64,000 bases of DNA from positions 14,756,001 through 14,820,000 of the forward strand of contig NC_087096.1 in NCBI RefSeq assembly GCF_963855985.1, in the 5' to 3' direction. Positions 22,421 through 33,921 of this stretch are shown in pieces; position 1 is the first letter of the stretch; every line of letters begins with the position of its first letter. Made by a program: the position numbers and the translations under genes. The stretch is from Ostrinia nubilalis. Its lineage: Eukaryota; Arthropoda; Insecta; Lepidoptera; Crambidae. The notes beneath the pieces are model-generated. The model had not been told where the DNA came from. It saw nothing but the letters and a program-made list of their open reading frames with translations, and ran no database searches.

Positions 22421-23095
22421 AGTAGACTAAAGCAAACCCAGTCAGAAAATCTCGAAGCAACTTTTCCTTTATAAATAAGATCTTCTGAAGACGACTTCAA
22501 CATAGCTCAATTTGAAACTTCACCATCTGTCGAGGTCATAACTGGTAGGCATCTAATCATTATTCAGCTCGTGCGAACGCGGGCTCTCTCAATCCATACG
22601 TGACTATAAATTTTGAGTATCATACTAAAACTGTTATATTCGCCGCGTTGAGTGGAAAAAAGCTGTATGTAGCACGTAGCGTTTGCGCCATTATGTGGGT
22701 GCATACTAAGTTGTGAACAGTAGGCTTGGTAGAGATTATTGTTGAGTATTATCATAATTTCAGCCTCAGGACGTTCATGCTGAACGTACGCCTCCCCTAA
22801 AGATTTCGTGATTGGCATTTCAACATTTATAGCATTTTGTCCACGTTGTGGGTGAATATTGTGTATTGTGAGTATAAAAACATACAGATGATCAAAATAG
22901 TCTTTTGATTCCATATTGTCTTTAGAAAGCTATCTGTTTGTCAAGAAATTTTCTCAGGATTAATTTGATGGATAGCTACAAAAAGATTATATTTTGGTAA
23001 TTCAAAGAAGGCTCATCCTTTACTTATAAAGATTACACGCTTATTGAACACTGTTTTGACATGACATTTCCATATCAATGAGCATTTTTTTTTAT
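22421..23095. other. No recognised gene; one 116-codon open frame
   Basis: An open frame on the minus strand (22564-22914) contains two loosely similar phrases (NIHPQRGQNAINVEM and SMHPHNGANATCY). I know no such protein, and codon use does not stand out. Probably chance. Confidence 0.25.
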
Positions 23096-23097
23096 TA

Positions 23098-23524
23098 AAG
23101 GCCTATTCAGACCTAAGCGGTATTCGCTACCGTCTGCGGCAGAGAAATCGCTCTAGCCGCGGTACTTGATACTAAATACCTGAGCGAAACCCGCGTGGTA
23201 TGTACCTCTACCCACAGCGGCAGCGAATATCGCTCAGGTCGCTCTAGCCGCGATACTTGATACTAAATACCTGAGCGAAACCCGCGTGGTATGTACCTCT
23301 ACCCACAGCGGCAGCGAATATCGCTCAGGTCGCTCTAGCCGCGATACTTGATACTAAATACCTGAGCGAAACCCGCGCGGTATGTACCTCTACCCACAGC
23401 GGCAGCGAATATCGCTCAGGTCGCTCTAGCCGCGATACTTGATACTAAATACCTGAGCGAAACCCGCGTGGTATGTACCTCTACCCACAGCGGCAGCGAA
23501 TATCGCTCAGGTTTGAATAGGCCT
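23098..23524. mobile_element. MITE expanded by an internal minisatellite
   Basis: The ends GGCCTATTCAGACCT and GGTTTGAATAGGCC are inverted repeats that continue inward for about 40 bp (AGCGGTATTCGCTACCG against CGGCAGCGAATATCGCT). They are bounded by TA or TTAA; the exact duplication is ambiguous in this AT-rich flank. The interior is almost wholly the 91-bp array. Confidence 0.8.
23150..23513 (+). repeat. Four tandem copies of a 91-bp unit
   Basis: Units begin at 23150, 23241, 23332 and 23423, each with GCTCTAGCCGCG. They are nearly identical; for example, unit 3 has CCCGCGCGG where the others have CCCGCGTGG. Each unit carries ACCTGAGCGA and its complement TCGCTCAGGT, so a unit can fold on itself. 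Confidence 0.95.
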
Positions 23525-23526
23525 TA

Positions 23527-25069
23527 ATAAGGGGTTTGTGTAGGAATATAATTTTATTAATGCAGTGCTCTTTCAGAGTCTTTTCATAAATTTTATGTGA
23601 AGGAATGGTACGAGCTGCAAGTCAAATGTGTGTAGCGTAATAAGTAAAAATACTAGCTTATTTTCTTGGCCAGTTCAGGAGTGAGTCTACCGATGACGCA
23701 TTTTTCTACTACCCACGCAGTAGATACGGGAATCATGCGCTCTAAATAGAGGAAGTGGGGGAGATTTGAGGTTATCTGTCGTGCCCGAGTCATCATCATC
23801 AAGATTTCCTAATGGGAGAGGGGATTAATTTTTGTAGACATTAATTACTGAGTTGGCATGGGTTTTGCAGTGGACATTATGTACGGAAAGGCAGTAATCT
23901 TATAGGGCTTGATTGACGTCACTTGGATGAAAATGAAAATGTTGATGATGGAGTCAAAAGCGAATTACGTCTATCTTGCAATTTAAATATTTTGCATGAT
24001 AGACACTGAAAGAAATATTCACTTCTTTGCGACTCATGTAAAAATTGTATACCAAATAATTTCACGGGTTTTATTTACCTACGTTGTACCAATAGACAGA
24101 AAGATACTTAGGTATTTGTTCAAGCTGATAATATGAGGGTCCAAATGATAACTCCAAGTTATAATATTCACGAACCAATCCAGCGTTTATCTTTTCGTTT
24201 TATCCCACTCAGTATTAATGGGAACTTTTTGTTCATTTTCTTGACCAAAATCCAAATGGACATTGAAAATTTTGTTTCACGGATGAACGTTAAAAAAATA
24301 AGTGAACGCGGAGCGTCTGCCAAATTTCCTCGTGCGTTTTATGGACTTTATTTTGTAGGAGCAAGGTTGGTTTTGGAGTGTAGATTTTTGGATTTAGCTT
24401 TGCCCTTTTATTTGTAGAACTAGTCGTCCTAAAACAGTCGGGCTTTCTGGTAGCTTTTGGTGTGGAACGCTTGCTTGTTTAAGTTAGTTGCTCTGTATTG
24501 TAATACGTTTCGTTCCTTTTTCTTTCGGTAAGTATTGTATGCTTTGTATTTGTTCGAGCTCTAATGCTCATTTCTACCGAATGTTTTTGCAAAGTTGCGA
24601 TAAAAGTTGCTCTTTGTATGCTTAAGTTGTGATAGCATACGAAATAGGCTCACGAAAGTTGGTTTTAGCGAATGTTCTGGAAGAACAATTCCTGGAATTT
24701 GTCTTGCTGAATACCTGATTTTTGTTGGTTGTTTTACTGATTGCAAATAATATATTAGTAAGATGGAGAAACAATATTTATTTTAAACATCTTAAATCCT
24801 CACAGAACAAATTTTAAAGCGCTTAAAAGACTAATTACAGAAGTCATGATGCTGATACACACACAAGATATACTGATAGTTGTTGTAGTTGGCCTTTGTC
24901 TTTTTTTGCCCTTTTGGACTTCTTCTGTGAGTTGAGCAACAATGGTTAGAAATTCTGGTGTCAGAATTAACAAACGCAGTATTACGTTGATGATGACACA
25001 CATGATGAAAATAATTTAAGCTGCCAGTAGAATTTGTTAAGTTCGTAAGTAGGTAAATGTAGTTTTCGT
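23527..25069. other. No recognisable gene
   Basis: AT-rich. The 94-codon frame at 24133-24417 and the minus-strand frames at 24561-25003 have no motif. Confidence 0.35.
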
Positions 25070-25071
25070 TT

Positions 25072-25165
25072 GATCGTTTCAGCCAAATGACGTCCAGTGC
25101 TCGTCAAATGCTTCCCAAGGATTTCCATGACGACTGGTCCTGTGCAGCTCGAATTCAGGTGCTTC
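25072..25165 (-). mobile_element. RTE LINE 3' tail fragment, minus strand
   Basis: The plus strand shows TTTCAGCCAAATGACGTCCA and CCCAAGGATTTCCATGACG, the complement of the RTE tail. Diverged and truncated. Confidence 0.65.
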
Positions 25166-26319
25166 TTGCGACACATAGTTTTACGAGTATTATACGAGTT
25201 TAATAAGTAGAATAAGCGCTACAATTTATTGGGATTTTACCTAATAATTCTCCAGTAATATTGAGTTGCCAATCAATTAATAATCACTCAAAAAATTGCC
25301 TTGTAACCTTCCTCGATCGACTTATACATTATAATGTATCCCGTGGTGTATTATTACGTAATTGAGACGTTGGGGAAATAGCTGGCTACTTAAAATTATC
25401 GTTTATTGGGAACGTCGTTTTTATTAATTTTCGTATTAAAGCTCGCAGATCGAATGTAAAGAATGTAAAGTAAACATAGCAACAACAAACCTTCAAAAAA
25501 GTGTACCATTTTTAGCGCGCGAAAATTCATATCCATAGATACTTCAAACATAAAAAGATACTGGCCAATCTGGACCATGGTAGGTGTACATAAAAAAAAA
25601 ACTTAGTGTTTTCCCGATATGTATCCGTTCGCCAAACAAATGCTAGGCCGAAATGTAGGTCGACAATAGTGATGTGTAATAAAATGTTATCGATATGCCA
25701 AATCACATTTTATCTAAGATGAAAAAGTATTGGTTTACGTGATTTCCTAATTTTCAGGGTTATTGCAATGTATGTATCTCCTTACTTGACAGTTTGACTA
25801 TAGTATAATCATATAATGGGTCTAGTTTAATAAAATCTTTTAGTATTCAGGTTCTTATTAACGGTCAAAAGACCTGATGATAAATATAACTAGGTGAAAG
25901 TCCCTTCACTTAACTGAATAAAAGACTTTAATGAGGATAATTTAAATGAATAACGAACTTTAAAGGTTGCATTTCAATTTTGATACAATCTATTCAATCA
26001 AACAATCGATGCTTTATCCGCACAACACTAGCCGATGTTTCGGCTTATATCGGCCACGAATGCCGTATGCGGCTATTCCAATATTCAGGCTGCAAGCTAG
26101 AATGCTCACTTTGTTACAATTTCATGGTTTTTCTAACAAATTCGACAAATTAATTAGGTCATTAGTGAAGTGAATTCGAAGTCGATTCTAAATAAGTTAT
26201 GTTTCTATAGTAAAAGTTTTGTAGTTAGTTGACTAACATAAACCTTACGAGACCTTACCGAATACCAAGATAAAATAAAAGAGACCCTTGAGACACCATT
26301 CATTGTCGTCTAAGATACT
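25166..26319. other. No recognisable gene
   Basis: AT-rich, with only short open frames without motifs. Confidence 0.35.
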
Positions 26320-26321
26320 TA

Positions 26322-26468
26322 CACCCGTATTCACAAACGATACTTCATTAAGTGAAGTAGCAAATCGAACGCACTGGATTAAATAGAGCTCTGTGATTGG
26401 TTCGTGTGTGACCCTGTGCGTCCATGCGCACTGTGAGAACTGATAGTAATGTTTGTGAATGTGGGCGT
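26322..26468. mobile_element. 147-bp MITE, CACCCGTATTCACAAAC family, copy 1
   Basis: The ends CACCCGTATTCACAAAC and GTTTGTGAATGTGGGCGT are inverted repeats between TA dinucleotides. The copy at 33773-33919 has the same length in the opposite orientation. The body has CAATCACAGAGCTCT-type sequence. Confidence 0.8.
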
Positions 26469-26470
26469 TA

Positions 26471-26546
26471 GTCTGTCAAACTCCATACAAAAAACGGGTT
26501 AAGGTTATACACACGGTTAAAATAAGATGGTGCAACTTGGCTTCAG
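26471..26546. repeat. Fragment of the GGCTGAGTTGCACC MITE
   Basis: GTCTGTCAAACTCCATACAA, AAGATGGTGCAACTTGGCTT. Only one half remains, abutting the previous MITE. Confidence 0.6.
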
Positions 26547-26747
26547 GTTAATTTTCTCAAGATTTAAACAAGTTTCCTTAATAAAGAAGAATGTATACGA
26601 GTAAATCAAACATATAAACAAAACAACAATAAGCTTAACATGTCAACATAACTCCCCAATCGGCACATAACAAACGGCACAATATGTATATTGTATTTTT
26701 ATCTGGCCGACAAACTCAACCCATGCATGAACATCAGGCATAAAGGG

Positions 26748-26972
26748 GCATCTAACGCTAATGTGCCCTCGTGTAGTGATGTGTTGAGGTAATCCAATGC
26801 TTATAAAAATATCGATAAAGGTAACTTAAAAATAATTCCTAAATCACATGGATCGTGCATCTAACGCTAGTGTGCCCTCGTGTAGTGATGTGTTGATGTG
26901 ATCCGATGCTTAAGATAAATATCCTATAACGAGTAGTAACGATAACTTTAAACTGAAACTTAAATCACGGTT
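26748..26972 (+). repeat. Two tandem copies of a 109-bp unit
   Basis: Units start at 26748 and 26857 with GCATCTAACGCTA and share GTGTGCCCTCGTGTAGTGA-like sequence. They are diverged by a few percent plus indels. No gene is apparent. Confidence 0.8.
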
Positions 26973-27740
26973 TAAAACAACACTAGTATTGAGCAGCTAG
27001 AGTCAAAATGCATAATGTTATGTCAAAGATTTATCTATGTTACCGAGCAAAAAAACTGGTTGTGCTGTAAATATTATTTTACTTCGCAATAAAAGATTGA
27101 AGCATTTGAGACGTATTCTATGTTCTGAAAAAGAGCCTTCAACAATTCTTTGATTTGAATTCGGAGTCAATACTATTCGATCTTATTGGTTTTAGTTTTG
27201 TGAAAAAGGGAATTCGTTAATTTTCTATTTTATCTTTAGGTTAATCACAGCATGTGATTTAATTCACAAATCTAACCCGCTCTTCATGATCCATCTATAA
27301 ATCAAATCAAATACAAGCATTGGAACATCCCTAGTATAACAAAAGAGGGCCTATCACAAGAATTGATATGGCCCAAGAGTGCGATACACAAACACAAATA
27401 GGGACTTGGGAATAGGAATATGACACCACACATTGAATTGTAAGGTTTATTTTAAATTCGGTGGTGGTGGAATTCTGTAAAGCAGTCGTAATCATTTGAC
27501 AGTTCATAACGTACGTTAAAGTCAGTTAAACAAAGCGTTTTACAGAATAATCTTACGTTATGAACTGTCAAATGATAACGATGGCTATTCATTGACTTGT
27601 AAAAAGTACAAAAGTTCATATTGCTGTGGTGTCCGTAGAACAAAGAAAAATTATATCAGTTAGGTGCTTAGTGGTATTTACATAATAAATTACCTATTAT
27701 TAATTTCTGATTTTCTCAAGAACAAAAAAAAACAAACGTC
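26973..27740. other. No gene apart from the small inverted repeat
   Basis: AT-rich sequence. I recognise nothing else. Confidence 0.35.
27486..27580. repeat. Inverted repeat, 25-bp arms
   Basis: AATCATTTGACAGTTCATAA near 27491 and TTATGAACTGTCAAATGAT near 27557, with weaker pairing of TGTAAAGC and GCGTTTTACA outside and inside. Possibly a small MITE. Confidence 0.65.
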
Positions 27741-28237
27741 AAAGGAGTTGTCCCAAAATGTATGGAGCCTAGGCCCACAACCTGTACAAGTGTACACCTA
27801 CCAAAAAGAAGGGCTTTTAAATGTACAACAGTTTCTTATTATTCAATTTCTTTTAAATGGCTTAGTTTATTCGCTTAAAACAAAAGATTGTTAAGAAAAT
27901 AGCAATACTCAACCACAAAAACCATCATGGTGGACGAATGTCATTTTGATGACATCTGTCACTTTTGACATTAAGTCGTATCTTGGTGGAGAGTGACAGA
28001 TGAAATCTGACAGCGACTGACGTTTAGTTAGTCTATGGTTCATCTTTTTTTTTTATCTGACGCCATACGCCATCTTGTGTATGCATTTGAGAATGATAAT
28101 TCATGAATAGTTTTTGATTTTGAGCGGCTAAATTATATGCTAGATATAGTTATTTATATTTTTCCCTTAATCAGTAGATTTTTCTTGATTTTTGATATGG
28201 CGTACAACCTCTGGGCCGAAATTGGGACAACTCCTTT
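27741..28237. mobile_element. Candidate MITE, AAAGGAGTTGTCCCAA ends
   Basis: AAAGGAGTTGTCCCAA at the left and TTGGGACAACTCCTTT at the right are perfect 16-bp inverted repeats 497 bp apart overall. No clear target duplication. The interior has no open frame of note. Confidence 0.6.
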
Positions 28238-29424
28238 CTAAAATCCTTTTTAGAGAAAACATAAAACAAAATCGTTTTACTTCTGTTTTTTTTACCTACT
28301 ACAAAGATCTGACCGACAAATAAATGTTACATAGGCCTCCAAGTAAATATTAAGATACAGGAAAACATTATCGATCAAACTATATAAATGATGAGGGGTG
28401 GACAAGTCGTCCATGGCCGAGTAGGGTTGCAAGTGTATGATTATGAGGGTTGTAGTGATGTCACGATTATTGTGACGCAATAGATATTGATTTTAATGCA
28501 CACCATTAATACATAATAAATATTAGGCTTGTGTGTGTTGCTCTACTTCCATAAATTGTTATCAAGCGTTAATGCAAAAAAATTAGCATAAATAAACGTG
28601 CTTTTAAAAGCCTACTTGCAAAGATAAAATGAGTTTTAATGAGTTTAGAATTTAATTAAACAGTGCCTTTTACGGTGAAGCCATAAAAAGAACTAATAGG
28701 TGATACATAAGGAAACTAATTTGCTTAAAAAAAAATACTGCACATTGCTAACTATAGATACAAAGAATACGGTTGCGAACCCCGACGAACACAAGCTTTA
28801 GCTTACCTCCAGATTATTCAAATTTCTTATTTCTTATTAATAACTTATTTTCAAGTTAAAACTACAATTATCTAAATTATAATAATCAAAAGAAGTTCAC
28901 CTTAAACCCTTCTAACAAGCTAACTATAATCACAAGTCACCGCTAGGAATCGAACCTTAACACGTACCTTCGTAGCGCCATTCGACCGTCAATAGATAAC
29001 GGGTACTCGTCCATAGATAACACTGGTCAACAAAAAAAATGAAATTGTTTGTTTCCTGTGTTTTTTTTTCTGTTTCTATCTCAAATTGACGCATATTTTT
29101 TAAATATGGCAACAGTTTTTCTCCAACAGCTTTTGTTTTTAAGTTATAGCTATCTACCCTCATTTAATATTTTTACTTAGATTTTTGATTTAATTGGACA
29201 AAAAAAAATATTTTGTTGGTGTTTTCGATATTGCTTCGTTATGAAAATGTTGTGTGCTTAATCCAGATGGTTTCTGCTATGTTTGTGGTAAATATAATAT
29301 TTGAAAAACATCGAAAACCTCTATCGGACTTGATGAAAACTGCGTAACATCGACACTTTAATATAAATATTTGAAATTAAGTAATCAAGCCCACAAATGA
29401 GTCATTTGTGTTCTGAGAATAGGT
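28238..29424. other. No gene; a tRNA-like fragment near 28940
   Basis: On the minus strand GGTTCGATTCCTAGCG near 28938-28953 looks like a tRNA T arm (B box), but no full cloverleaf is visible. It may be the head of a decayed SINE. Confidence 0.3.
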
Positions 29425-29429
29425 AACAT

Positions 29430-30130
29430 CTTTTAGGCCAACAAGGGGGCTACACAAAATTCCCGTTCCATGTGTCTCTGGAATAGTCGTAACAAACAAT
29501 AGCATTGGTTACAAAAAATTTGACCAGTGCGGCTTCCCGCACACACAACTTTTAGCTCTTCAGCTAAAGTTGATACAAACAATTTTATAAACGTGCCTTT
29601 AGTTAGCCAAGACCGTATCACCGTACTTCCACCACTTTATATTAAGCTCGGCATCTTGAAACAGTTTGTGAAGGCGCTTGACAAAAGTGACGAATGTTTT
29701 AATTTTCTTTCACGCAATTTTTCAGGATTAAGCACAGAAACCTTAAAAGCTGGTAATTTTTGATGGGACTCACATTAGGCAACTGGTGAATGATCGTAAT
29801 TTTAAGAAATCAATGAGTGAAGTCCAGTCCTAAGCTTAAAATGATTTTTTTGGTTATAAGTAATTTCCTAAGCAAAAAGAGATTGTTGAGAGCATGCTAT
29901 CCAACTTGCAAGAGCTAGGGTGAAACATGGGCATAAAAATACACTTCATGTACTCGCATTAACATCGATTTCCACAAAATGTGGGTGATTTTAGTGAGGA
30001 GCAGGATAAAAGTTTTCATTGGAATTTTCTGACAATGGAAGAAGGTTATCAGGGGCGTGGTGCTCATATATGAATGGCAGACCATTGCTGCAGTTTGCAA
30101 CGAGATCTACTCAAACTTGCCTATTCAAGG
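29430..30130 (+). pseudogene. Decayed copy of a repeated arthropod protein of unknown role
   Basis: Reading across frames gives a continuous similarity to a protein I recall as widespread, uncharacterised and multicopy in arthropod genomes. The order is SMCLWNSRN (29460s), an open stretch with VLPPLYIKLGILKQFVKALD (29614-29673) and FSGLSTETLKAGNF, then LSNLQELG, IKIHFMYSH, FPQNVGDFSEEQ, FHWNFLTMEEGYQGR and MADHCCSLQRD (29890-30100). At least three stops and two frame changes break it. The family is probably carried by a large transposon, but I cannot name the element or the enzyme activity. No introns are evident. Confidence 0.6.
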
Positions 30131-30570
30131 AAATTATATAAAATATCATTTGCTAGTGTTCAATTGAAATTTTATTAGCACAATGTATAATTTTTCGTAT
30201 TTTTTTGTCAAAATAATAAAGCTCTATATTTTAAAAAGTAAAGCTGTTGGCGATCTCCCAGTATTTTTTTCATAATCAGGGCCATAGAAATACCCAATAA
30301 CAGAAAAAAAATTAAAGGAAAAAAAACATGTGTTGACCAGTGTAATAGAATACATGAACGAGGTGAGGGTTGCGAGGGTGTGACAACAATGGAGAGGGTT
30401 CCAACGAATTTAGGGATCGATTTTTGTATCTCTGAGTTAGCAAAAATGTCACAATGTTAGGCAGATATCAGGTATATTTACCCTAAAATTTTTAAATAAA
30501 TTGTTTTTCTTTCAAAAAATTCCTTGTAAATAAAAAAAAAAACAAATAGATAAAGATTGGGTTATGTCTC
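30131..30570. other. No recognisable gene
   Basis: AT-rich; possibly the 3' flank of the decayed repeat protein copy, with AATAAAGC near 30217. Confidence 0.3.
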
Positions 30571-30573
30571 TAA

Positions 30574-30780
30574 GGCCCAGAACAGACGGTGAAACGCAAC
30601 TGCAACGAAACTGCAACTTTGTGATGATTCTGATGAATAAAACTGAAACTGAAAGTTTCAAACTGGTCGCGTCATGTGTGGTCTCTCAACGGACGCTATG
30701 GCAGAAACTTAGATGCAACTCAAAAGTAAACTAGCAGTTGCAGTTTCGTTGCAGTTGCGTTTCACCGTCTGTTCTATGCC
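30574..30780. mobile_element. 207-bp MITE with TAA duplication
   Basis: TAA at 30571-30573 and 30781-30783 flanks inverted ends GGCCCAGAACAGACGGTGAA and TTCACCGTCTGTTCTATGCC. Pairing continues through ACGCAACTGCAACGAAACTG, giving arms of about 45 bp. A 3-bp TAA duplication fits PIF/Harbinger-type MITEs. Confidence 0.82.
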
Positions 30781-30784
30781 TAAT

Positions 30785-30890
30785 ATTGCAAGAAGGCGCT
30801 GGATGCAGGCCGCTGTAAACCGGCCATAATTAACTTGAAATCATTGGGCAGGTCTATGTTCAGCAGTGGACGTCCTATGGTCCTATGATG
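30785..30890 (+). mobile_element. RTE LINE 3' tail, degraded
   Basis: GGCGCTGGATGCAGGCCGC and CAGCAGTGGACGTCCTATGG. Diverged like the copy at 12841. Confidence 0.6.
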
Positions 30891-31642
30891 AGAGTCATAA
30901 TCTCAGGGTAACTATGAACAATAAAAAAGTTGGCAACACTTTTTGCATTTTTTTTTCTTTGCATTATATTTTTACTTTGATAAGCTACGTTTTATTTAGG
31001 TTTATTTGGGAAAAGTCACGGGAAAAACTAATATAGAATAGAAATACTAATAAATAGTAGGTTTGTAGTTGACTGACCGTGACCGAGTGACACGAATCAC
31101 GAGAAAATGTATATTTATTAACCAATCCACTACCTGTATATTACTCGTATATTATTACTTCGTATATCATCTTCCTGGTTCCTCGGATATCCCAACTTTC
31201 ATCTTACGTGAACTTTATTAGCAGCCTTTGATCCATATAATGCCGACGCGTCGACTTTAATAACATTGGGAGCAAATATTGTTTCCTGTTTTTTGTATGT
31301 TATAGTTTCAAATACAAATACTAATATTTTATTATGAAACACATGTTACATTGTCATTAAAATTAGCCTTATCCATTTAAGTTTTAAAAACTTGACCTAG
31401 GATAAGGCTGCTCTTCACAATGTTTAAAATTTCTAACATGAGTAGGTAACTAATAATTTTACGTTTAACAAATCCACGAAACTCAGCAATATGTTATAAA
31501 CAAAATTTTATAAAAATCTCTATGAAAAACATAAGAAATTAACGCACAGCTTTCATTTATAATCAAAACTTCAGTAATATAAATTTCGATAAATATTTTC
31601 CATAAGATGTTTTTCGTATTCGAAATCGAATTACAAATTATA
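30891..31642. other. No recognisable gene
   Basis: AT-rich, with no open frame of note. Confidence 0.4.
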
Positions 31643-31757
31643 AAGGCTAGGTTGCACCATCTTACTTTAGCTTAAACAAACTTCAAAAATCTGTCAAATT
31701 CCATACAAAAAGCACCGGTTATTGTTATAGTTCCGTTAAGGTGATGCAACTCAGTCT
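31643..31757. mobile_element. MITE of the GGCTGAGTTGCACC family
   Basis: The left end GGCTAGGTTGCACCATCTTA and right end GGTGATGCAACTCAGTCTTA form imperfect inverted repeats. Body CAAAAATCTGTCAAATTCCA. Confidence 0.78.
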
Positions 31758-32499
31758 TAGTGTTTTTATTCATTAAATTTAAAACGCCATAATTTTTTTG
31801 TGATTAAGAAACCAAAATATCAAAATAATACTCCTTTAATTAAAAAAAGCATGTAAAATGTTGCATTTTCCTTCTCACTGCCTTTATTAAACTGTAAAGC
31901 TCATTCGCTGGTACAGAGAGGATTTATTAAAAAATCTGATCGTTAAAATATTCATTTTTTACCCAAATGAAGGGATAAAAGAAAGGTTATTGCTGTATGA
32001 AGGTGAGAAAATAATGCATTGAAGAGCACCAAAAAAGAAAAGAAATCTAAGTTCAAAAAGATACATTAAAAATATTATCAATATTGTAAAAAATGTGAAG
32101 ATCTCTATTATTTATTTCTCATTGAAATGGACTGAGTCCCAATATTTAAATTTAAAATAACATTAGATTTACAAATGAATAAAACCAAACAATAAAATAT
32201 ATAATTTAATAAACTGAATAAATAAACCTTTGTCCAGCCAGTGGACGTCATTTGGCTGAAACGAACGAATAAACTAAAGCAAGTTTGGAAACAACTAAAA
32301 GCTAAACTCTATTAAAACACTTGTTAGGTAATAACTTCCTAGTAAAATATCTATACTACAAACAAAAATCAAAGGAGCCAAAAGCATTCCTATATTTCAA
32401 TTAAAACAAAAATCACTTCCCATGAAAGTGCTACGAACTTCCCGAAGTTCATAATACGGTGTTAAAATTACCAAAAATAACATTTAAAAGAATCAATAT
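31758..32499. other. No gene; a scrap of RTE tail
   Basis: AT-rich. At 32226-32272 the phrase CAGTGGACGTCATTTGGCTG with AAACGAACGAA is the last 45 bp of an RTE LINE. Confidence 0.45.
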
Positions 32500-32671
32500 T
32501 ACCATCACGGCTTGCTACGGAGCGTAGCTTAGTCGTCTGGGCGACACGAGCGCGGACGGACGCCCGTTACGAGCTACGGCGTACCAGCTACGCCGCCGAC
32601 ATGTGATTTCATACTACGGTGACAAGTATTTTTGCTCAAAAATATTTTTTATACTGTGATCGAGTGACAAA
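32500..32671 (+). promoter_or_regulatory. Probable first-exon leader and core promoter region
   Basis: A sudden GC-rich, CpG-containing block (about 32506-32606) in AT-rich DNA leads into an ATG with a good context. It is likely the 5' UTR and core promoter of the exon that follows. I see no clear TATA box and cannot place the start site. Confidence 0.4.
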
Positions 32672-32738
32672 ATGGAGTGGACAGTGTTCCTGGTTTTGTT
32701 ATACGCTGCCGCGGTGTTCGCGAATCCAGCAAAAATGG
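32672..32738 (+). CDS. Candidate first coding exon of a secreted or membrane protein
   Basis: ATG in a strong context (CAAAATGG, A at -3 and G at +4) opens a 22-codon frame: MEWTVFLVLLYAAAVFANPA then KM. This is a textbook signal peptide: short n-region, hydrophobic core TVFLVLLYAAAVFA and an A-x-A-like cleavage site before NP. A possible splice donor G|GTCAGT at 32739 follows, leaving a phase-1 exon. Without splicing the frame stops at 32749 after 25 residues. The position after a GC-rich leader and the codon quality argue for a real host gene with a long first intron. The protein family is unknown to me, and I found no second exon in the window. Confidence 0.5.
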
Positions 32739-33770
32739 GTCAGTATTAATAATTTAGTTTGTATTGGAAGATTGAGTGATAGAACAAAGGCTCGTGGCCG
32801 CTGTCAATTTGGTTTTAGTGGCTTATTTATGGTGACTTGCCGGAGTTTTCCTTTTTGGAGGCTTCATCGAATAAAGTAGTTCGTTGGTACATTATGTGTA
32901 CAATAAGGCTGCAATAAAGTATGTTCTTTATAGCTGATGTTTATAAAATTTAATTTTGCACAGCAAGTTGTTACGATTCATTTTAATTGGTCTTGTTGAC
33001 ATTTCATGAAATAATTTATTATGATTGAATAAAATTACTGTTAAAACTGTTATTGCTGAATTTATTTCAGTAACAATGATTCGAATTTAATCAAGAGCCA
33101 TTATATTTGTCATTAATTAATTTAACGGCACAGCATTGTATATGCAGTTGATTGGTTTAATATTTTTATTAATGTTTCTCTGAATTATTATTCTGAAAGC
33201 ACTGTTGTGCTTTCGAAATTAAAATAAATGTTGAAACGCTTCATGTGTCTTCTCTACATTTTATGTATTCTGTTTATTTTATGTTATAAAGATTTGCAAT
33301 GATATTTTGTATCTTATAAATATTATTATATCTTTATTGTGAAGGTATTACGCCTTTTTAGTGGCTATTATTTTGTGTCCCATATGGGAAGGGTCTCAAG
33401 TGATATTTGACCTAATCATATTACCTAGATAAACAGGCTCCACATATTATTTAGATAAAAAACTTCTGGTTTATTGTTACTTTTCGTCTTTTATCGGTTG
33501 ACATGGCTACAATCCTCGTTTAATGAGCCATTTTAGGGATGTGATATGACTATCGACTTCATAAATGCTCTCTGAAACTTATTCTTATTCTTATTAGTCA
33601 CCCAAGCCTAAATAATACACAATTTTGGCCCACCTGGGAATCGAATCCAGAACTCCAGGATCAAAACTTGGCATTTAAATGAAGTTTTAGGATGACTTAA
33701 TAATTGGGAATCAACAAGGTTGGAACATGCTAGACCAATTGGATTTTTTTGTATTTGACGATTTGGATAC
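32739..33770. other. Possible first intron; no element recognised
   Basis: AT-rich. A tRNA-like phrase in reverse (GGGAATCGAATCC near 33637) may belong to an old SINE. Confidence 0.35.
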
Positions 33771-33772
33771 TA

Positions 33773-33919
33773 ACGCACGTATCACAAACATTACTATGAG
33801 GTCTCACAGTGCGCGTGGACGCACAGGGTGACACAGGAACCAATTACAGAGCTCTATTCAACGCTGTGCGTTCGATTTGCTGCTTCACTTATGCAAGTAT
33901 CGTTTGTGAATACGGGCGT
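33773..33919. mobile_element. 147-bp MITE, copy 2 of the family at 26322
   Basis: ACGCACGTATCACAAAC and GTTTGTGAATACGGGCGT form inverted ends between TA dinucleotides (33771-33772, 33920-33921). Opposite orientation to the copy at 26322-26468. Confidence 0.8.
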
Positions 33920-33921
33920 TA

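Noticed and set aside
22564..22914. 116-codon minus-strand frame
   Set aside because: No recognisable motif, no splice or promoter context, and length within chance for this window.
23150..23513. CRISPR-like array
   Set aside because: The 91-bp units are contiguous with no unique spacers, sit inside a MITE, and the DNA is eukaryotic.
28935..28960. tRNA gene on the minus strand
   Set aside because: Only a T-arm-like phrase is present; no matching acceptor, D or anticodon arm.
32619..32879. 86-codon frame overlapping the candidate first exon
   Set aside because: A different frame from the signal-peptide ATG; it runs through the likely donor site and has no motif.
33630..33655. tRNA gene on the minus strand
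   Set aside because: GGATTCGATTCCC-like B box only; no cloverleaf.
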